From an uncultured Mediterranea sp. (GTDB lineage Bacteria > Bacteroidota > Bacteroidia > Bacteroidales > Bacteroidaceae): 64,000 nucleotides of DNA. Positions within the stretch are counted from its first letter, which is position 1. Each line of letters opens with the position of its first letter. The notes under the pieces were generated by a model. The model did not search any database and was not told where the DNA came from. It saw only the letters and a program-made list of their open reading frames with translations. The stretch is from NCBI GenBank assembly GCA_945879145.1, contig CAMCUZ010000004.1, positions 1 through 64,000 on the forward strand. Reading direction: 5' to 3'. The position numbers and the translations under genes are program-made. Below are positions 30,887 to 41,859 of this stretch, piece by piece.

Positions 30887-32393
30887 CCGACTTCGACTCG
30901 TTGTGGAGCCGGTCGAGCGCCGTCACCACATAGACGCACTTGGTGCGGCCATCGCGGTAGGGCAGCTTGTAGAAGGTGTGGGGCGTGACGCACACCAGGT
31001 GTGAGGCATCGTTCAGGTCCACCTTCTCCCCCTTCTCGAAGCGATAGACGGCATAGTTCACGGCGCGATCCATCTCCGTGCGGTACTTGGGCGCGGTCCA
31101 GAAGAGCACGTAGCCATCCTCCATCCAGAGGGGCTTGAGGTGCTTCACCTTGCCGGGCGCCTCGTGGTCGATAAAGTCAAACGTAGGCACCAGGGCCGGA
31201 TAGCGATGGTACTCCGTGCGCAGCAGGTCGGCATAGTGGCCGGCATTCTCTACCACAGCCGAGGCGGGCCATTGGCAGCTTCCGCCGATACTCTGGTAGG
31301 CACGTTGCAGCCGCATCTTGGCCGCCATCTGATGCTGCTCGGGGCGAGCCGGATCGGCATGCTGCACGGTATTCATCACGCTCTGGCCGATGAAGAGCGG
31401 ACGCCCCTCGGTATGCTTGGCCCACCAGTCCACCAGCTCGGCATAGTCGGCGGCAGGGTGTCCTATCTGCCAGTATATCTGCGGGATATTGTAGTCAATC
31501 CACCCTTCGCGCGCCCAGAGCAGGACGTCGGCATAGAGGTCGTCGTAGTTCTGCAGACCGTTGGTCTTGCTGCCCAGGGGGTCGCTCTTCTCGTTGCGGT
31601 AGATGCCGAAGGGCGACACGCCGAATTTCACCCAGGGCTTGATGCTACGCACGGTCTCGTGAATCATCTTGATGAGCAGGTTCACGTTGCTGCGGCGCCA
31701 GTCGGCCCGGTTGTCAAACCCTCCGCCATAGCGCGCAAAGCTCTCATCGTCGGGAAACTCCTGCCCCTTCTGCGGATAGGGGTAGAAGTAGTCGTCCATG
31801 TGGATGGCATCCACGTCATAGCGCGTCAGGATATCGGTAATGACCATGCAGATGTGGCGTCGGCTCTCGGGCAGGGCGGGGTCGAAGAAGAGCTGATTGC
31901 CGTAGGTCACGAACCACTCGGGATGGAGGCGGTAGATGTGGCTGGGCGCCAGCTCGTTGGCCAGCGAGGTCTTCACGCGGTAGGGGTTGATCCAGGCGTG
32001 AAACTCCATGGCGCGCTTGTGGCACTCGTCAATCATAAACTGCATGGGGTCCCACAACGGAGTGGGCGCCACTCCCTGCTGCCCCGTAAGGAAGCGACTC
32101 CAGGGCTCAAGCTGCGAGGCATAGAGCGCATCGGCCTCGGGACGCACCTGGAAGATGATGGCGTTGATGCCGGCCCGCTGCAAGGCGTCGAGCTGGCTCA
32201 CCAGTTGGCGGCGCATGACCTCGGGCTGGAGGCCCTTGAACTGACCGTTGACACTCTGAATCCAAGCCGCCCGAAATTCGCGCTTGGGATAGCGTTGGCT
32301 GTTATCCTGAGCCATCACACCCCTGCACCACGCCAGGCAGAGGCCCACACAAAAGAGATAGAATAGATGTTTTTTCATTCTGATATATGTCAC
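30864..32393 (-). CDS. Family 10-like glycosyl hydrolase (GHL10/DUF187-type) lipoprotein/secreted protein
   Basis: REFRAAWIQSVNGQFKGL, INAIIFQVRPEADALYAS, MEFHAWINPYRV and VDAIHMDDYFYPYP. Confidence 0.85.
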   Translation of the reverse strand: MTYIRMKKHLFYLFCVGLCLAWCRGVMAQDNSQRYPKREFRAAWIQSVNGQFKGLQPEVMRRQLVSQLDALQRAGINAIIFQVRPEADALYASQLEPWSRFLTGQQGVAPTPLWDPMQFMIDECHKRAMEFHAWINPYRVKTSLANELAPSHIYRLHPEWFVTYGNQLFFDPALPESRRHICMVITDILTRYDVDAIHMDDYFYPYPQKGQEFPDDESFARYGGGFDNRADWRRSNVNLLIKMIHETVRSIKPWVKFGVSPFGIYRNEKSDPLGSKTNGLQNYDDLYADVLLWAREGWIDYNIPQIYWQIGHPAADYAELVDWWAKHTEGRPLFIGQSVMNTVQHADPARPEQHQMAAKMRLQRAYQSIGGSCQWPASAVVENAGHYADLLRTEYHRYPALVPTFDFIDHEAPGKVKHLKPLWMEDGYVLFWTAPKYRTEMDRAVNYAVYRFEKGEKVDLNDASHLVCVTPHTFYKLPYRDGRTKCVYVVTALDRLHNESKSVKKRVKL

Positions 32394-32619
32394 ATTTTTT
32401 TAAGTTAAGTTTCACCTGTAATGCGGCCCCCAGCTGACCATGACCTGTGCAGGACGGAACATACCTCCCCCCGAAGGAGCCACAAAAATACAATCCTCGG
32501 GCTGAATAGCGAAATAATAGGCCAATAATTTTAGTTAAAAGCAGAAAATCACTATTTTTGCGGCACGAACCATACGGTAACATGAACCAAACATTAAATA
32601 GATTAAATACATTAAATAT

Positions 32620-33903
32620 GTGAGGAGTATGATTATGAAGAAGAACCCCCTTTATCGCGTGATGATAAGCGCCGCCGCCCTGGCCACCACCTGTCTAGCT
32701 ACCAGCAGCTGTACCCCGCGCACGCAATCAGCCACCTCGACTGCCCAGGAGGATGAACAGCTGATGCTGGTGGGCACCTACACGGATGCGGGCGCGGAAG
32801 GCATCTACAGCCTGCGCTTCAACCAGCAGGACGCCTCGTGGCAACTGCTCGACTCGGCCCAGCTGAGCAACCCCTCCTTCCTGGCGATCGACTCGCGCCG
32901 CAACCTGATCTACGCCGTGAGTGAAAACGGCGGACCGACCGACGCCCTCAACCTGCTCTCACTCACCCCCGCGACAGGCGCCATGCAGCTCCTCGTCAGC
33001 CAGCTCACCCAGAGTGCAGCCCCCTGCTACGTCAGCTTCGGCCCCAGCAACACGGCTACAAACCCCAGCAGCCCGGCAGCTGAGACCTCTTGCGGCCCAG
33101 CAACCGAGACCCCGCGAATGGCGGTAACGGCAAATTATACCGGCGGTTCGCTCAGCCTCTTCCCCCTGGATGAGCAGGGCTACCCCCAGCCGCTCGACAC
33201 GCTCTTCATGGGCCAAACCAACCTACACGACCCCGTACGCCAGGAGGCTCCCCACGTACATTGTGCCCACTTCGCACCCGACGGACGCTACCTCTTCGCT
33301 ACCGACTTTAGTAGCGACCGCCTGCTGCGCTTTCGAGTGCAAATCGAGCCCCAGGCTGCAAGCCCAAAGGCCGAGACCTGCAAACCCAGCCGCCTGCTGA
33401 GTAATCCCGAAGTGGCGGCCACCCTGCCCGAAGGAAGCGGTCCGCGCCATCTCACCTTCTCGCCCGACGCACGCCACGCCTACCTGATTACCGAGTTAAG
33501 CGGAATGGTTCACGTATTTGATTATCAACCCGAAAGCGGAACGCTCACCCTAAAGCAGACCATCGAGACCGACTCGGTACACGCCCGCGGGAGTGCCCAC
33601 ATACAGCTCAGTCCCGACGGACGATTCCTCTACGCTACCAACCGCCTGGAGCACGAGGGAGTAGCCCTCTTCGCCGTCAACCCCGACAACGGACTGCTCA
33701 CCCCCGCAGGCTATCAGCTCACAGGCCGCCATCCGCGTCACTTCAATCTCACGCCCAACGGCCGCTACCTGCTCGTGGCCTGTCGCGACAGCCACGCTAT
33801 CGAGATTTACCTGCGCAACCCCGATACCGGTGCCCTGACCCCCACAGGAAAGTCCATCCCCCTGAGCAAACCCGTCTATGTAGGCTGGTACAACCAGGAA
33901 TAG
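32620..33903 (+). CDS. Lactonase-family (6-phosphogluconolactonase-like, seven-bladed propeller) lipoprotein
   Basis: LMLVGTYTDAGAEGIYSLRFNQQ, GPRHLTFSPDARHAYL and HPRHFNLTPNGRYLLVACRDSHAIEIY; lipobox-like SSCT. Confidence 0.82.
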   Translation: MRSMIMKKNPLYRVMISAAALATTCLATSSCTPRTQSATSTAQEDEQLMLVGTYTDAGAEGIYSLRFNQQDASWQLLDSAQLSNPSFLAIDSRRNLIYAVSENGGPTDALNLLSLTPATGAMQLLVSQLTQSAAPCYVSFGPSNTATNPSSPAAETSCGPATETPRMAVTANYTGGSLSLFPLDEQGYPQPLDTLFMGQTNLHDPVRQEAPHVHCAHFAPDGRYLFATDFSSDRLLRFRVQIEPQAASPKAETCKPSRLLSNPEVAATLPEGSGPRHLTFSPDARHAYLITELSGMVHVFDYQPESGTLTLKQTIETDSVHARGSAHIQLSPDGRFLYATNRLEHEGVALFAVNPDNGLLTPAGYQLTGRHPRHFNLTPNGRYLLVACRDSHAIEIYLRNPDTGALTPTGKSIPLSKPVYVGWYNQE

Positions 33904-33976
33904 CGACACAGGCAGCGCCTCTACAGAAAGCGCTTTACATTTTTGATTCTCTAACGATTCTAGTAAATAAAAAGAA

Positions 33977-35089
33977 ATGAACAACAAACAGCACTCAACT
34001 GATACGAGTTATACGAGGAAATGCCTGCTGGCAGCAGGTCTGACCCTCATGATAATCCCCACTACGGCCTTGGCACAGACCGAGGTAACCGTAGGCGTGA
34101 TGCGCGGCAAAGAGTATGGCGTGACCTACATGCTGCCCCGCACAGAAATTGAAATACTGCTACAAGTCACCCGCCACCACTACACCCCGGGCGAGTACAT
34201 GAAGTATGCCGAGCAATACCTCCACTTGGGCAACGTGAAGCCCCAAGAGAACCTGACCTACTCGCTCGACAAGGTCACCATGCGCCCCATCGGCGTGCCC
34301 GACAAGGAGCACACCTACTTCGTGCGCCTGCGCGACAAATCTACCGCCCCCCTCATGGAGCTGACCGAAGAGGGCATCGTGCGCTCCATCAACATGCCCT
34401 TTAGCGGCACGCCCAAGGCCGACAGCCCAGCCACCACCCAGCCCCTCGACCCAGCCACGCAGCCCCTCGACCCCCGCAGCTTGATGACCGAAGAGATACT
34501 CATGGCCAACTCCAACGCCAAGCGGGCTGAGCTCGTGGCCAAGGAGATCTACGACATCCGCGACAGCCGCAACGCCCTGCTGCGCGGCGAAGCCGACAAC
34601 ATGCCGAAAGATGGCACCCAACTCAAGCTGATGCTCGACAACCTCAACCGCCAGGAACAGGCTCTGACCGAACTCTTTACCGGCCACGTGGAGCAGCAGA
34701 CGCAACTCATCCCCCTGCGTATCGAGCTGAAAGAGAGCACGAGCCAGGTGGCCTTCCGCTTCTCGCGTCTGCTCGGACTGCTGGACAGCCAAAACCTGGC
34801 CGGCGAACCCTACACGCTGGTGGTGACCAACCTCACCCCTGAGCTGGGCGCCCCACTCACGCCCGAGGAGGAGAAGAAGCAGCTGGATGGCGTGGCCTAC
34901 AACGTACCGGGACGTGCACGGGTGCAGCTCATCCATGGCGGACAGATGCTCTACGACAAGGAGATCCCTGTAGCTCAATTTGGCTCCAAGGAGTACCTGG
35001 CCCCAGTCCTCTTCAACAAGAATGCCACCACCAAGGTGCTATTTGATGTGAACACAGGAGCCATCCTCAAGGTAGATCGCGGCGAATAA
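33977..35089 (+). CDS. DUF4831-like protein
   Basis: Signal peptide; TYMLPRTEIEILLQVTRHHYTPGEYMKYAEQYL. Confidence 0.7.
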   Translation: MNNKQHSTDTSYTRKCLLAAGLTLMIIPTTALAQTEVTVGVMRGKEYGVTYMLPRTEIEILLQVTRHHYTPGEYMKYAEQYLHLGNVKPQENLTYSLDKVTMRPIGVPDKEHTYFVRLRDKSTAPLMELTEEGIVRSINMPFSGTPKADSPATTQPLDPATQPLDPRSLMTEEILMANSNAKRAELVAKEIYDIRDSRNALLRGEADNMPKDGTQLKLMLDNLNRQEQALTELFTGHVEQQTQLIPLRIELKESTSQVAFRFSRLLGLLDSQNLAGEPYTLVVTNLTPELGAPLTPEEEKKQLDGVAYNVPGRARVQLIHGGQMLYDKEIPVAQFGSKEYLAPVLFNKNATTKVLFDVNTGAILKVDRGE

Positions 35090-35094
35090 AAATG

Positions 35095-35126
35095 CTGTAG
35101 GGGCGGAAAATTTTCCGCCCCTACAG
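35095..35126. terminator. 32-bp perfect palindrome (GTAGGGGCG element, copy E); probable bidirectional terminator
   Basis: CTGTAGGGGCGGAAAATTTTCCGCCCCTACAG, 5 nt after the stop of 33977..35089 and before the convergent pgi. Confidence 0.75.
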
Positions 35127-35163
35127 GTGATTATCGATTATAAATAATACCTTATCAATTTTA

Positions 35164-36501
35164 TTACAGGCGGGCACGGATGGCTTTGCTGGCCTCCTCG
35201 TAGCCGGGCTTGTTGAGCAGGGCGAACATGTTCTTCTTGTACGCCTCTACGCCGGGCTGATTGAAGGGGTTCACGCCAAGCAGGTAACCGCTAATACCGC
35301 ATGCACGCTCGAAGAAGTACATCAACGAACCGATAGCCTCCTCCGTCAGGGCGGGAATGACTACGCGCATGTTGGGCACTCCGCCATCCACGTGAGCCAG
35401 CTGCGTGCCGAGTTCAGCCATCTTGTTGACCTCGTCCACGTGCTTGCCGGCCAGGAAGTTCAAGCCGTCCAAGTTCTCCGCATCACTCGGAACCGTCAGG
35501 CTGTGGTTCACCTTCTCTACCGAGATAACCGTCTCGTATATGGTGCGCTCTCCCTCCTGGATCCATTGACCCATGGAGTGCAGGTCGGTCGAGAAGTCAA
35601 CAGCTGCGGGGAAGATACCCTTGCCGTCCTTACCCTCTGACTCGCCGTAGAGCTGCTTCCACCACTCGCTTACGTAGTGCAGTTTGGGGTTGAAGTTAAC
35701 CAGAATCTCAATCTTCTTACCCTGCTTGTAGAGCTCGTTGCGCGTAGCGGCGTAGATGGCAGCAGGATTCTGCTCGAAGGGCACGTCGGCTCCACACTTC
35801 TGCTCCATGGCAGCTGCTCCAGCCACCAGGGCACGGATGTCGTAGCCGGCCACGGCGATGGGCAACAGACCTACCGGGGTCAATACAGAGAATCGGCCAC
35901 CCACGTTGTCGGGGATGACGAAGGTCTTGTAGCCCTCCTTGTCGGCCGTTACGCGAGCTGCACCCTTCTTGGCGTCGGTCACAGCCACGATTACCCGACG
36001 TGCCTCCTCCTTACCACGCTGGCGTTCACATTGTTCGCGCAGCAAGCGGAAGGCCAGAGCCGTCTCGGTAGTCGTACCCGACTTGGAGATATTGATGATA
36101 CCAAATTTCTTATCCTTCAGGTAGTCGGTCAGTTCATACAGATAGTCCTCGCCGATGTTGTGACCTGCGAAGAGAATGACCGGACCATCCTTCTTTTCCC
36201 GCAGCCAGGCAAAGCTATCGCTCAAGGCCTCAATCACGGCGCGTGCGCCCAGGTAGCTACCGCCGATACCGGCCACTACAACGGCCTCGCAATTTTCACG
36301 CAACACTTGCGCCGTAGCCACAAGGTCGTCGAGGTGTTCCTTGGTGATAGACGAAGGCAGGTGGAGCCAGCCCAAGAAATCGTTGCCCAGACCCGTTCCA
36401 TTCTCTAATGCTTCTTGAGCAGCCTTAACCTGCTCTTTATAAGCCTCCAAGCTCTCCTTACCGATAAAGCTCAGGCTTTTTTCAATGTTCAACTGTACCA
36501 T
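35164..36501 (-). CDS. pgi: Glucose-6-phosphate isomerase
   Basis: [53 protein letters not shown]. Confidence 0.95.
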   Translation of the reverse strand: MVQLNIEKSLSFIGKESLEAYKEQVKAAQEALENGTGLGNDFLGWLHLPSSITKEHLDDLVATAQVLRENCEAVVVAGIGGSYLGARAVIEALSDSFAWLREKKDGPVILFAGHNIGEDYLYELTDYLKDKKFGIINISKSGTTTETALAFRLLREQCERQRGKEEARRVIVAVTDAKKGAARVTADKEGYKTFVIPDNVGGRFSVLTPVGLLPIAVAGYDIRALVAGAAAMEQKCGADVPFEQNPAAIYAATRNELYKQGKKIEILVNFNPKLHYVSEWWKQLYGESEGKDGKGIFPAAVDFSTDLHSMGQWIQEGERTIYETVISVEKVNHSLTVPSDAENLDGLNFLAGKHVDEVNKMAELGTQLAHVDGGVPNMRVVIPALTEEAIGSLMYFFERACGISGYLLGVNPFNQPGVEAYKKNMFALLNKPGYEEASKAIRARL

Positions 36502-36587
36502 ATTTATATGAGTTAATAACTTGTGTTTCTGTCTTTTTGCTCCTCGTAAAAAACGCCAACTACATGTTCTTAAGGTTTTATGCAGAT

Positions 36588-37583
36588 TTACCGGAATGAG
36601 TCGGTCAGCAGTTTGATCTCGATGGTAGGCGAAATGCGCTCGTAGAGGATGTTATAGACCGCATCTACGATGGGCATGTTGACGTGGTAGTGCTTGTTGA
36701 TCTCCTTGATACACTTGGTGCCGTAATAGCCCTCAGCAATCATTTCCATCTCAATCTGCGCACTCTTCACGCTATAGCCCTTACCAATCATGGTGCCAAA
36801 CGTGCGGTTACGGCTGAAGTTGCTGTAGCCCGTCACGAGCAGGTCGCCCAGATAGACCGACTCGGCCACGTGGCGCTCCAAGGGATGCACGGTTTGCAAG
36901 AAGCGGTTCATCTCTTGAATGGCGTTACTCATCAGTACGGCCTGGAAATTGTCGCCATACTTCAGTCCGCTACAGATACCTGCCGCGATGGCATAGACGT
37001 TCTTCAATACCGAACTGTACTCGATACCGGCCACATCGTTGCTGATCGAAGTCTTGATGTAGGCCCCCGAGAGGTGGCGTGCCACAGCGGCAGCCTTCTC
37101 GGTATCGATACAGCCTATGGTGAGGTACGAAAGGCGTTCCAAGGCCACCTCCTCAGCATGACAGGGTCCAGCCACCACGGCGATATTCTCGGGCGGTACG
37201 CCGTACTCCTTGGTGAAGTAGTCTGACACGATCACGTTGTCGTCGGGCACGATACCCTTGATGGCCGTAATGATGAATTTGTCCTTAATCTTGGTACGCA
37301 GTTTCTTGAGGTGCGACTTAAGGTAAGGCGACGGGGTGACAAATATCAAGGTATCAGATTGTTTCACCACTTCGTTGATGTTGGAGTTGAAGTTGATACG
37401 TTTCACGTCGAACTTCACACTCGTAAGGTAAGCGGGGTTGTGCCCCAGCCGCTTGAAGTCGGCAATCCGGTCGTCGCGACGCATATACCAGTTGATGGAT
37501 TCGGATTTACCCAGAACCATCTTGGCTATGGCCGTAGCCCAGCTGCCTCCTCCCATTATGGCTATCTTTCCCGGTACTTTCAT
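36588..37583 (-). CDS. gpsA: Glycerol-3-phosphate dehydrogenase [NAD(P)+]
   Basis: [53 protein letters not shown]. Confidence 0.93.
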   Translation of the reverse strand: MKVPGKIAIMGGGSWATAIAKMVLGKSESINWYMRRDDRIADFKRLGHNPAYLTSVKFDVKRINFNSNINEVVKQSDTLIFVTPSPYLKSHLKKLRTKIKDKFIITAIKGIVPDDNVIVSDYFTKEYGVPPENIAVVAGPCHAEEVALERLSYLTIGCIDTEKAAAVARHLSGAYIKTSISNDVAGIEYSSVLKNVYAIAAGICSGLKYGDNFQAVLMSNAIQEMNRFLQTVHPLERHVAESVYLGDLLVTGYSNFSRNRTFGTMIGKGYSVKSAQIEMEMIAEGYYGTKCIKEINKHYHVNMPIVDAVYNILYERISPTIEIKLLTDSFR

Positions 37584-39304
37584 ATCTTATTGATCCATTC
37601 CTCTACCTCTTTCACGGTGGGGTTGGTGAGTTCAAGCTTGTATTTCTTATTGATGCCGCAAATGTCCATGTGTACCTTCTGCGGGTTAACGCCCTCCATG
37701 TCGGCCACCAGGTTGTAGCCAGCCTTCTGAATCACAGGCACCCACTCTTCGGGGATGCCGAGTGCTACGTAGCGTGAGGCGGGGTCCTTGGGCGGAGTCT
37801 GCTCAGGACGCATCTGCGGGAAGAAGAGTACCTCCTGGATGAAGGGCTTGCCCGTCATGAGCATGGTCAAGCGGTCGATACCGATACCGATACCCGAGGT
37901 GGGAGGCATACCATACTGCAGGGCCTTGAGGAAGTCCTGGTCGATGAACATGGCCTCGTCGTCGCCCTTCTCACTCAGGCGGAGCTGCTCCTTGAAGCGT
38001 TCCTCCTGGTCGATGGGATCGTTGAGCTCGCTATAGGCGTTGGCCAGCTCCTTGCCGTTGACCATCAGCTCGAAGCGCTCGGTCAGTCCGGGCTTGCTGC
38101 GATGGGCCTTGGTCAGGGGGCTCATCTCTACGGGATAGTCGGTAATGAAGGTGGGCTGGATGTAGGTGCCCTCGCAGAACTCGCCGAAGATTTCGTCAAT
38201 CAGCTTGCCCTTGCCCATGGTGTCGTCAATCTCCATCTTGAGTTCCTTGCAGATCTGGCGGATTTCCTCTTCACTCTTATCGCTCAGGTCGTAGCCGGTC
38301 TTCTCCTGGATGGCCTCGAGGATAGGCAGGCGACGGAAGGGGGCCTTGAAGCTGATGGTCTTACCATCGATTTCCACGTCGGTAGAGCCGTTCACCTCTA
38401 GGGCGATACGCTCCAGCAGCTTCTCGGTAAAGCTCATCATCCAGTTATAATCCTTGTATTGTACGTAGAGCTCCATGCAGGTGAACTCAGGGTTGTGGTT
38501 CTTGTCCATACCCTCGTTGCGGAAGTTCTTGCCGATTTCATATACGCCCTCAAAGCCACCCACGATGAGCCGCTTGAGGTAGAGCTCGGTAGCGATACGG
38601 AGGTAGAGGTCGATGTCGAGCGAGTTGTGGTGGGTGATGAAGGGGCGTGCGCTGGCTCCGCCGGGAATGGATTGCAGGATAGGGGTCTCGACCTCGGTAT
38701 AGCCGGCTTCGTCAAACACGGCACGCATGGTCTTGATGACCTTTGAGCGCTTCAGGAAGGTCTCCTTCACGCCGTCGTTCACAATCAGGTCCACATAGCG
38801 TTGGCGGTAGCGCAGCTCGGGGTCGTCGAACTTGTCATAGGCCACACCATCCTTATACTTCACGATGGGCAGGGGGCGCAGGCTTTTGGCCAGCACGGTC
38901 AGTTTCTTGGCGTGAACGCTGATTTCACCGGTCTGGGTACGGAAGACAAATCCCTCCACGCCCACGATGTCGCCCAGGTCGAGCAGGCGCTTGAAGACGG
39001 TATTGTACATCTCCTTATCGTCGCCGGGGCAGATGTCATCGCGCGTCACATAGACCTGCACACGTCCCTTGGAGTCTTGCAGCTCCATGAACGAGGCCTT
39101 TCCCATGACGCGTCGGCACATGATACGGCCCGCAATCGATACCTGGCGAGGCTCGGCATCGTCGTTGAATTCAGCTTTTATATCAGTAGAAAAAGCGTTG
39201 GTTACATACTCTGCTGCAGGGTATGGCTCGATACCCATGGCACGCAATTCATTCAGGCTATTGCGCCGAATGATTTCCTGTTCACTAAGTTCCAGTACGT
39301 TCAT
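37580..39304 (-). CDS. lysS: Lysyl-tRNA synthetase (class II)
   Basis: [51 protein letters not shown]. Confidence 0.96.
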   Translation of the reverse strand: MNVLELSEQEIIRRNSLNELRAMGIEPYPAAEYVTNAFSTDIKAEFNDDAEPRQVSIAGRIMCRRVMGKASFMELQDSKGRVQVYVTRDDICPGDDKEMYNTVFKRLLDLGDIVGVEGFVFRTQTGEISVHAKKLTVLAKSLRPLPIVKYKDGVAYDKFDDPELRYRQRYVDLIVNDGVKETFLKRSKVIKTMRAVFDEAGYTEVETPILQSIPGGASARPFITHHNSLDIDLYLRIATELYLKRLIVGGFEGVYEIGKNFRNEGMDKNHNPEFTCMELYVQYKDYNWMMSFTEKLLERIALEVNGSTDVEIDGKTISFKAPFRRLPILEAIQEKTGYDLSDKSEEEIRQICKELKMEIDDTMGKGKLIDEIFGEFCEGTYIQPTFITDYPVEMSPLTKAHRSKPGLTERFELMVNGKELANAYSELNDPIDQEERFKEQLRLSEKGDDEAMFIDQDFLKALQYGMPPTSGIGIGIDRLTMLMTGKPFIQEVLFFPQMRPEQTPPKDPASRYVALGIPEEWVPVIQKAGYNLVADMEGVNPQKVHMDICGINKKYKLELTNPTVKEVEEWINKI

Positions 39305-39497
39305 TTCGTTTATTCTGAATCAAATTTGGGGACAAATTTAGAAAAGATTTTTTAGATTCCCCACATTTTTTGCTAAATAATCACTAGAACAGACCATACA
39401 CCTATTTAATATGCGAAAGAAAGAGCAAACAATGTTCGATTTTTACCCAAAATAGGCCCATATACGAACTTTGCGAGCAATTTTGCAAAACAATTCC

Positions 39498-39505
39498 TAC
39501 CTTTG
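39498..39505 (+). promoter_or_regulatory. -7 element TACCTTTG
   Basis: Matches TAnnTTTG; upstream of the 39635 CDS. Confidence 0.5.
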
Positions 39506-39530
39506 CGGCGTTGAAATAAAGCTATAGTGA

Positions 39531-39622
39531 GTAACCCGTGGCTAGTAGCTAGTAGCTGGTAGCTAGTAGCTGAGAACTGGTAGCTAATAACCCGTAGCTA
39601 GTAGCTGGTAGCTAGTAGCTGA
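39531..39622. repeat. GTAGCTN heptameric array (A/G variant)
   Basis: ggctagtagctagtagctggtagctagtagctgagaactggtagctaataacccgtagctagtagctggtagctagtagctg. Confidence 0.85.
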
Positions 39623-39634
39623 AAACTAAAAAAG

Positions 39635-40600
39635 ATGAAGAAGATGATGAGACACTTGATGGCAAGCATGCTGCTGGTACTGAGTGCAGCAGCTTCGGCC
39701 CAAGAGCAGTTTGTACCGCTAAAATATGGCGACATGGAACAATGGGTAGTGCGCACCATACACGAATCGAGCGTGATTGGAGGTGCCGACAAAACCCTCT
39801 TCGAAATAGGCCCCAACCAATCCATCGCAGGCAACCAACCCTATACCAACCGGGGTGGCTCACCCTGGGGTACATCCAACGTCATGGCCAAGGTGATGGG
39901 TATCGTGAAGACCAACAATACCGTTTATCGCGATGTGCACCCCGACGGGGGCTTCTGCGCACGCATGGAGACTCACATCGAAAAGGTGAAAGTGCTCGGC
40001 ATGATGAACATCAGCGTGCTGGCTGCCGGATCCATCTTCCTGGGCGACATGAAGGAACCCATTACCGGAACCAAGGAGGGCGTGCAAGCCATGAACTGGG
40101 GCATCCCCTACACCCAGCGCCCCTACGCCCTGCGCTACGACTACTGTGTGCGAAGCAGCGGAGAGCCCAGCCGCATCAAGCTGACCGGATTCAGCAAACG
40201 CGGCGTGGTGAGCGGACCCGATAAGGCCATCACGGTACTGCTGCTACAAAAGCGCACAGAGGATGCCCAAGGCAACATTACCGCCCGACGAGTGGGTACG
40301 CTGGTCGTTACCTACGAGAAATCCACCAACGGCTGGGTGAACAAAGCCTCCTACCCCATCCTCTATGGCAACATCACCAGCCACCCCGACTACAACGCCG
40401 AGCTGATGGGCCTGCGCCAATCCGACTATGCCCGCAACAGCAAAGGCGAAATGGTGCCCGTCAAGGAGATTGGCTGGGCCACGGATAAGGAGACCCCTAC
40501 CCACCTACTGCTGCAATTCTCCTCCAGCCACGGAGGAGCCTACGTAGGCACCCCGGGGAATACGTTCTGGGTGGACAACGTGGGATTAGTCATGAAATAA
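39635..40600 (+). CDS. Secreted protein, probable PCMD (putative carbohydrate metabolism) domain
   Basis: Signal peptide; FVPLKYGDMEQWVVR...; LLLQFSSSHGGAYVGTPGNTFWVDNVGLV C-terminal motif. Confidence 0.7.
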   Translation: MKKMMRHLMASMLLVLSAAASAQEQFVPLKYGDMEQWVVRTIHESSVIGGADKTLFEIGPNQSIAGNQPYTNRGGSPWGTSNVMAKVMGIVKTNNTVYRDVHPDGGFCARMETHIEKVKVLGMMNISVLAAGSIFLGDMKEPITGTKEGVQAMNWGIPYTQRPYALRYDYCVRSSGEPSRIKLTGFSKRGVVSGPDKAITVLLLQKRTEDAQGNITARRVGTLVVTYEKSTNGWVNKASYPILYGNITSHPDYNAELMGLRQSDYARNSKGEMVPVKEIGWATDKETPTHLLLQFSSSHGGAYVGTPGNTFWVDNVGLVMK

Positions 40601-40604
40601 ACTT

Positions 40605-41801
40605 TTGATTATGAAGAAGCTGACTATACTTTTCAGTATCGCCCTGCTATGGAGCATACCCCACCTGCAGGCTCAGGACACAACGCCAACTACCGACCTG
40701 CAGGCTACTACCACACCTGCGTCCGTACCCGCCGACAGCACCAAGCGTATCGGATGGTTCAACCGCTTCTTGAACTATTTTAATGACGCCAACAAGGAGA
40801 AGCCCCAACGTAAGTTCGACTTCAGCATCATAGGCGGTCCGCACTACAGTACCGACACCAAGCTGGGTATCGGCCTGGTGGCTGCTGGACTCTACCGTAC
40901 CGACCGGAATGACTCCATCCTACCGCCCTCGAATATCTCACTCTTCGGCGACTTCTCCTCCGTGGGATTCTACCTGCTCGGCATACGCGGTACGCACCTC
41001 TTCCCACACGACCGCTACCGGCTAGACTACACCCTCTATGGCTTCTACTTCCCCAGCAAGGTGTGGGGTATAGGCTACGACGAGGGCAACCTGGACGCCA
41101 ACGAGTCGGAGATGAAGCGCTGGCAAGCCCGCATCAAGGTGGATTTCCTCTTCCGTCTGGCCCCTCGCTTCTACATGGGACCAACCGCCTCATACGACTT
41201 TGTGCTGGCCAAAGAGGTGGAGCGACCGGAACTGCTCCACGGTATGGACCGACGTACCTCTAACCTGGGTGTAGGCTTGACCATGGTCTATGACTCGCGC
41301 GACGTGATGACCAACCCCCATCGCGGCATCTACGCTTCACTCAGTCAACATTTCCGCCCCGCTTTCCTAGGCAACGACTACACCTTCTGCACTACCGACT
41401 GGCGCTTGAACCTCTACCGCAAGGTGTGGAAAGGCGGATTGATCGCGACCGACTTTCGCGGCACGCTCAACTTTGGTGACCCGTCGTGGGGTATGATGGC
41501 CCTGCTGGGAAGTTCGAACACCATGCGTGGTTACTACGAAGGACGCTACCGCGACAAGCATAAGATGGAGGGAACCATCGAGTTGCGTCAACACGTGTGG
41601 AAACGCAACGGCCTCGTGGTGTGGGCTGGAGCAGGCACGGTCTTCCCCAAGTTCAGCGCCCTCCGCTTCCGCAAGATTCTACCCAACTACGGCCTGGGCT
41701 ACCGATGGGAGTTCAAGAAAAATGTCAACGTGCGCCTGGACTACGGCTTCGGCAAGAATGGGCAGTCTGGCTTTCTGTTTAATATCAACGAAGCATTCTG
41801 A
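40605..41801 (+). CDS. BamA/TamA-family outer-membrane beta-barrel protein
   Basis: GLTMVYDSRDVMTNPHRGIYASLSQ and MRGYYEGRYRDKHKMEGTIELRQH; C-terminal aromatic residue. Confidence 0.82.
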   Translation: MIMKKLTILFSIALLWSIPHLQAQDTTPTTDLQATTTPASVPADSTKRIGWFNRFLNYFNDANKEKPQRKFDFSIIGGPHYSTDTKLGIGLVAAGLYRTDRNDSILPPSNISLFGDFSSVGFYLLGIRGTHLFPHDRYRLDYTLYGFYFPSKVWGIGYDEGNLDANESEMKRWQARIKVDFLFRLAPRFYMGPTASYDFVLAKEVERPELLHGMDRRTSNLGVGLTMVYDSRDVMTNPHRGIYASLSQHFRPAFLGNDYTFCTTDWRLNLYRKVWKGGLIATDFRGTLNFGDPSWGMMALLGSSNTMRGYYEGRYRDKHKMEGTIELRQHVWKRNGLVVWAGAGTVFPKFSALRFRKILPNYGLGYRWEFKKNVNVRLDYGFGKNGQSGFLFNINEAF

Positions 41802-41859
41802 TTCATATCAACGAAGCGTTCTGACCCCGCCCAAAACCCCTCAATTTCTCTAATCGAAA

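Noticed and set aside
31140-32366. 408-aa plus-strand ORF
   Set aside because: Antisense to the GH10-like CDS, whose motifs are clear; no recognisable domain.
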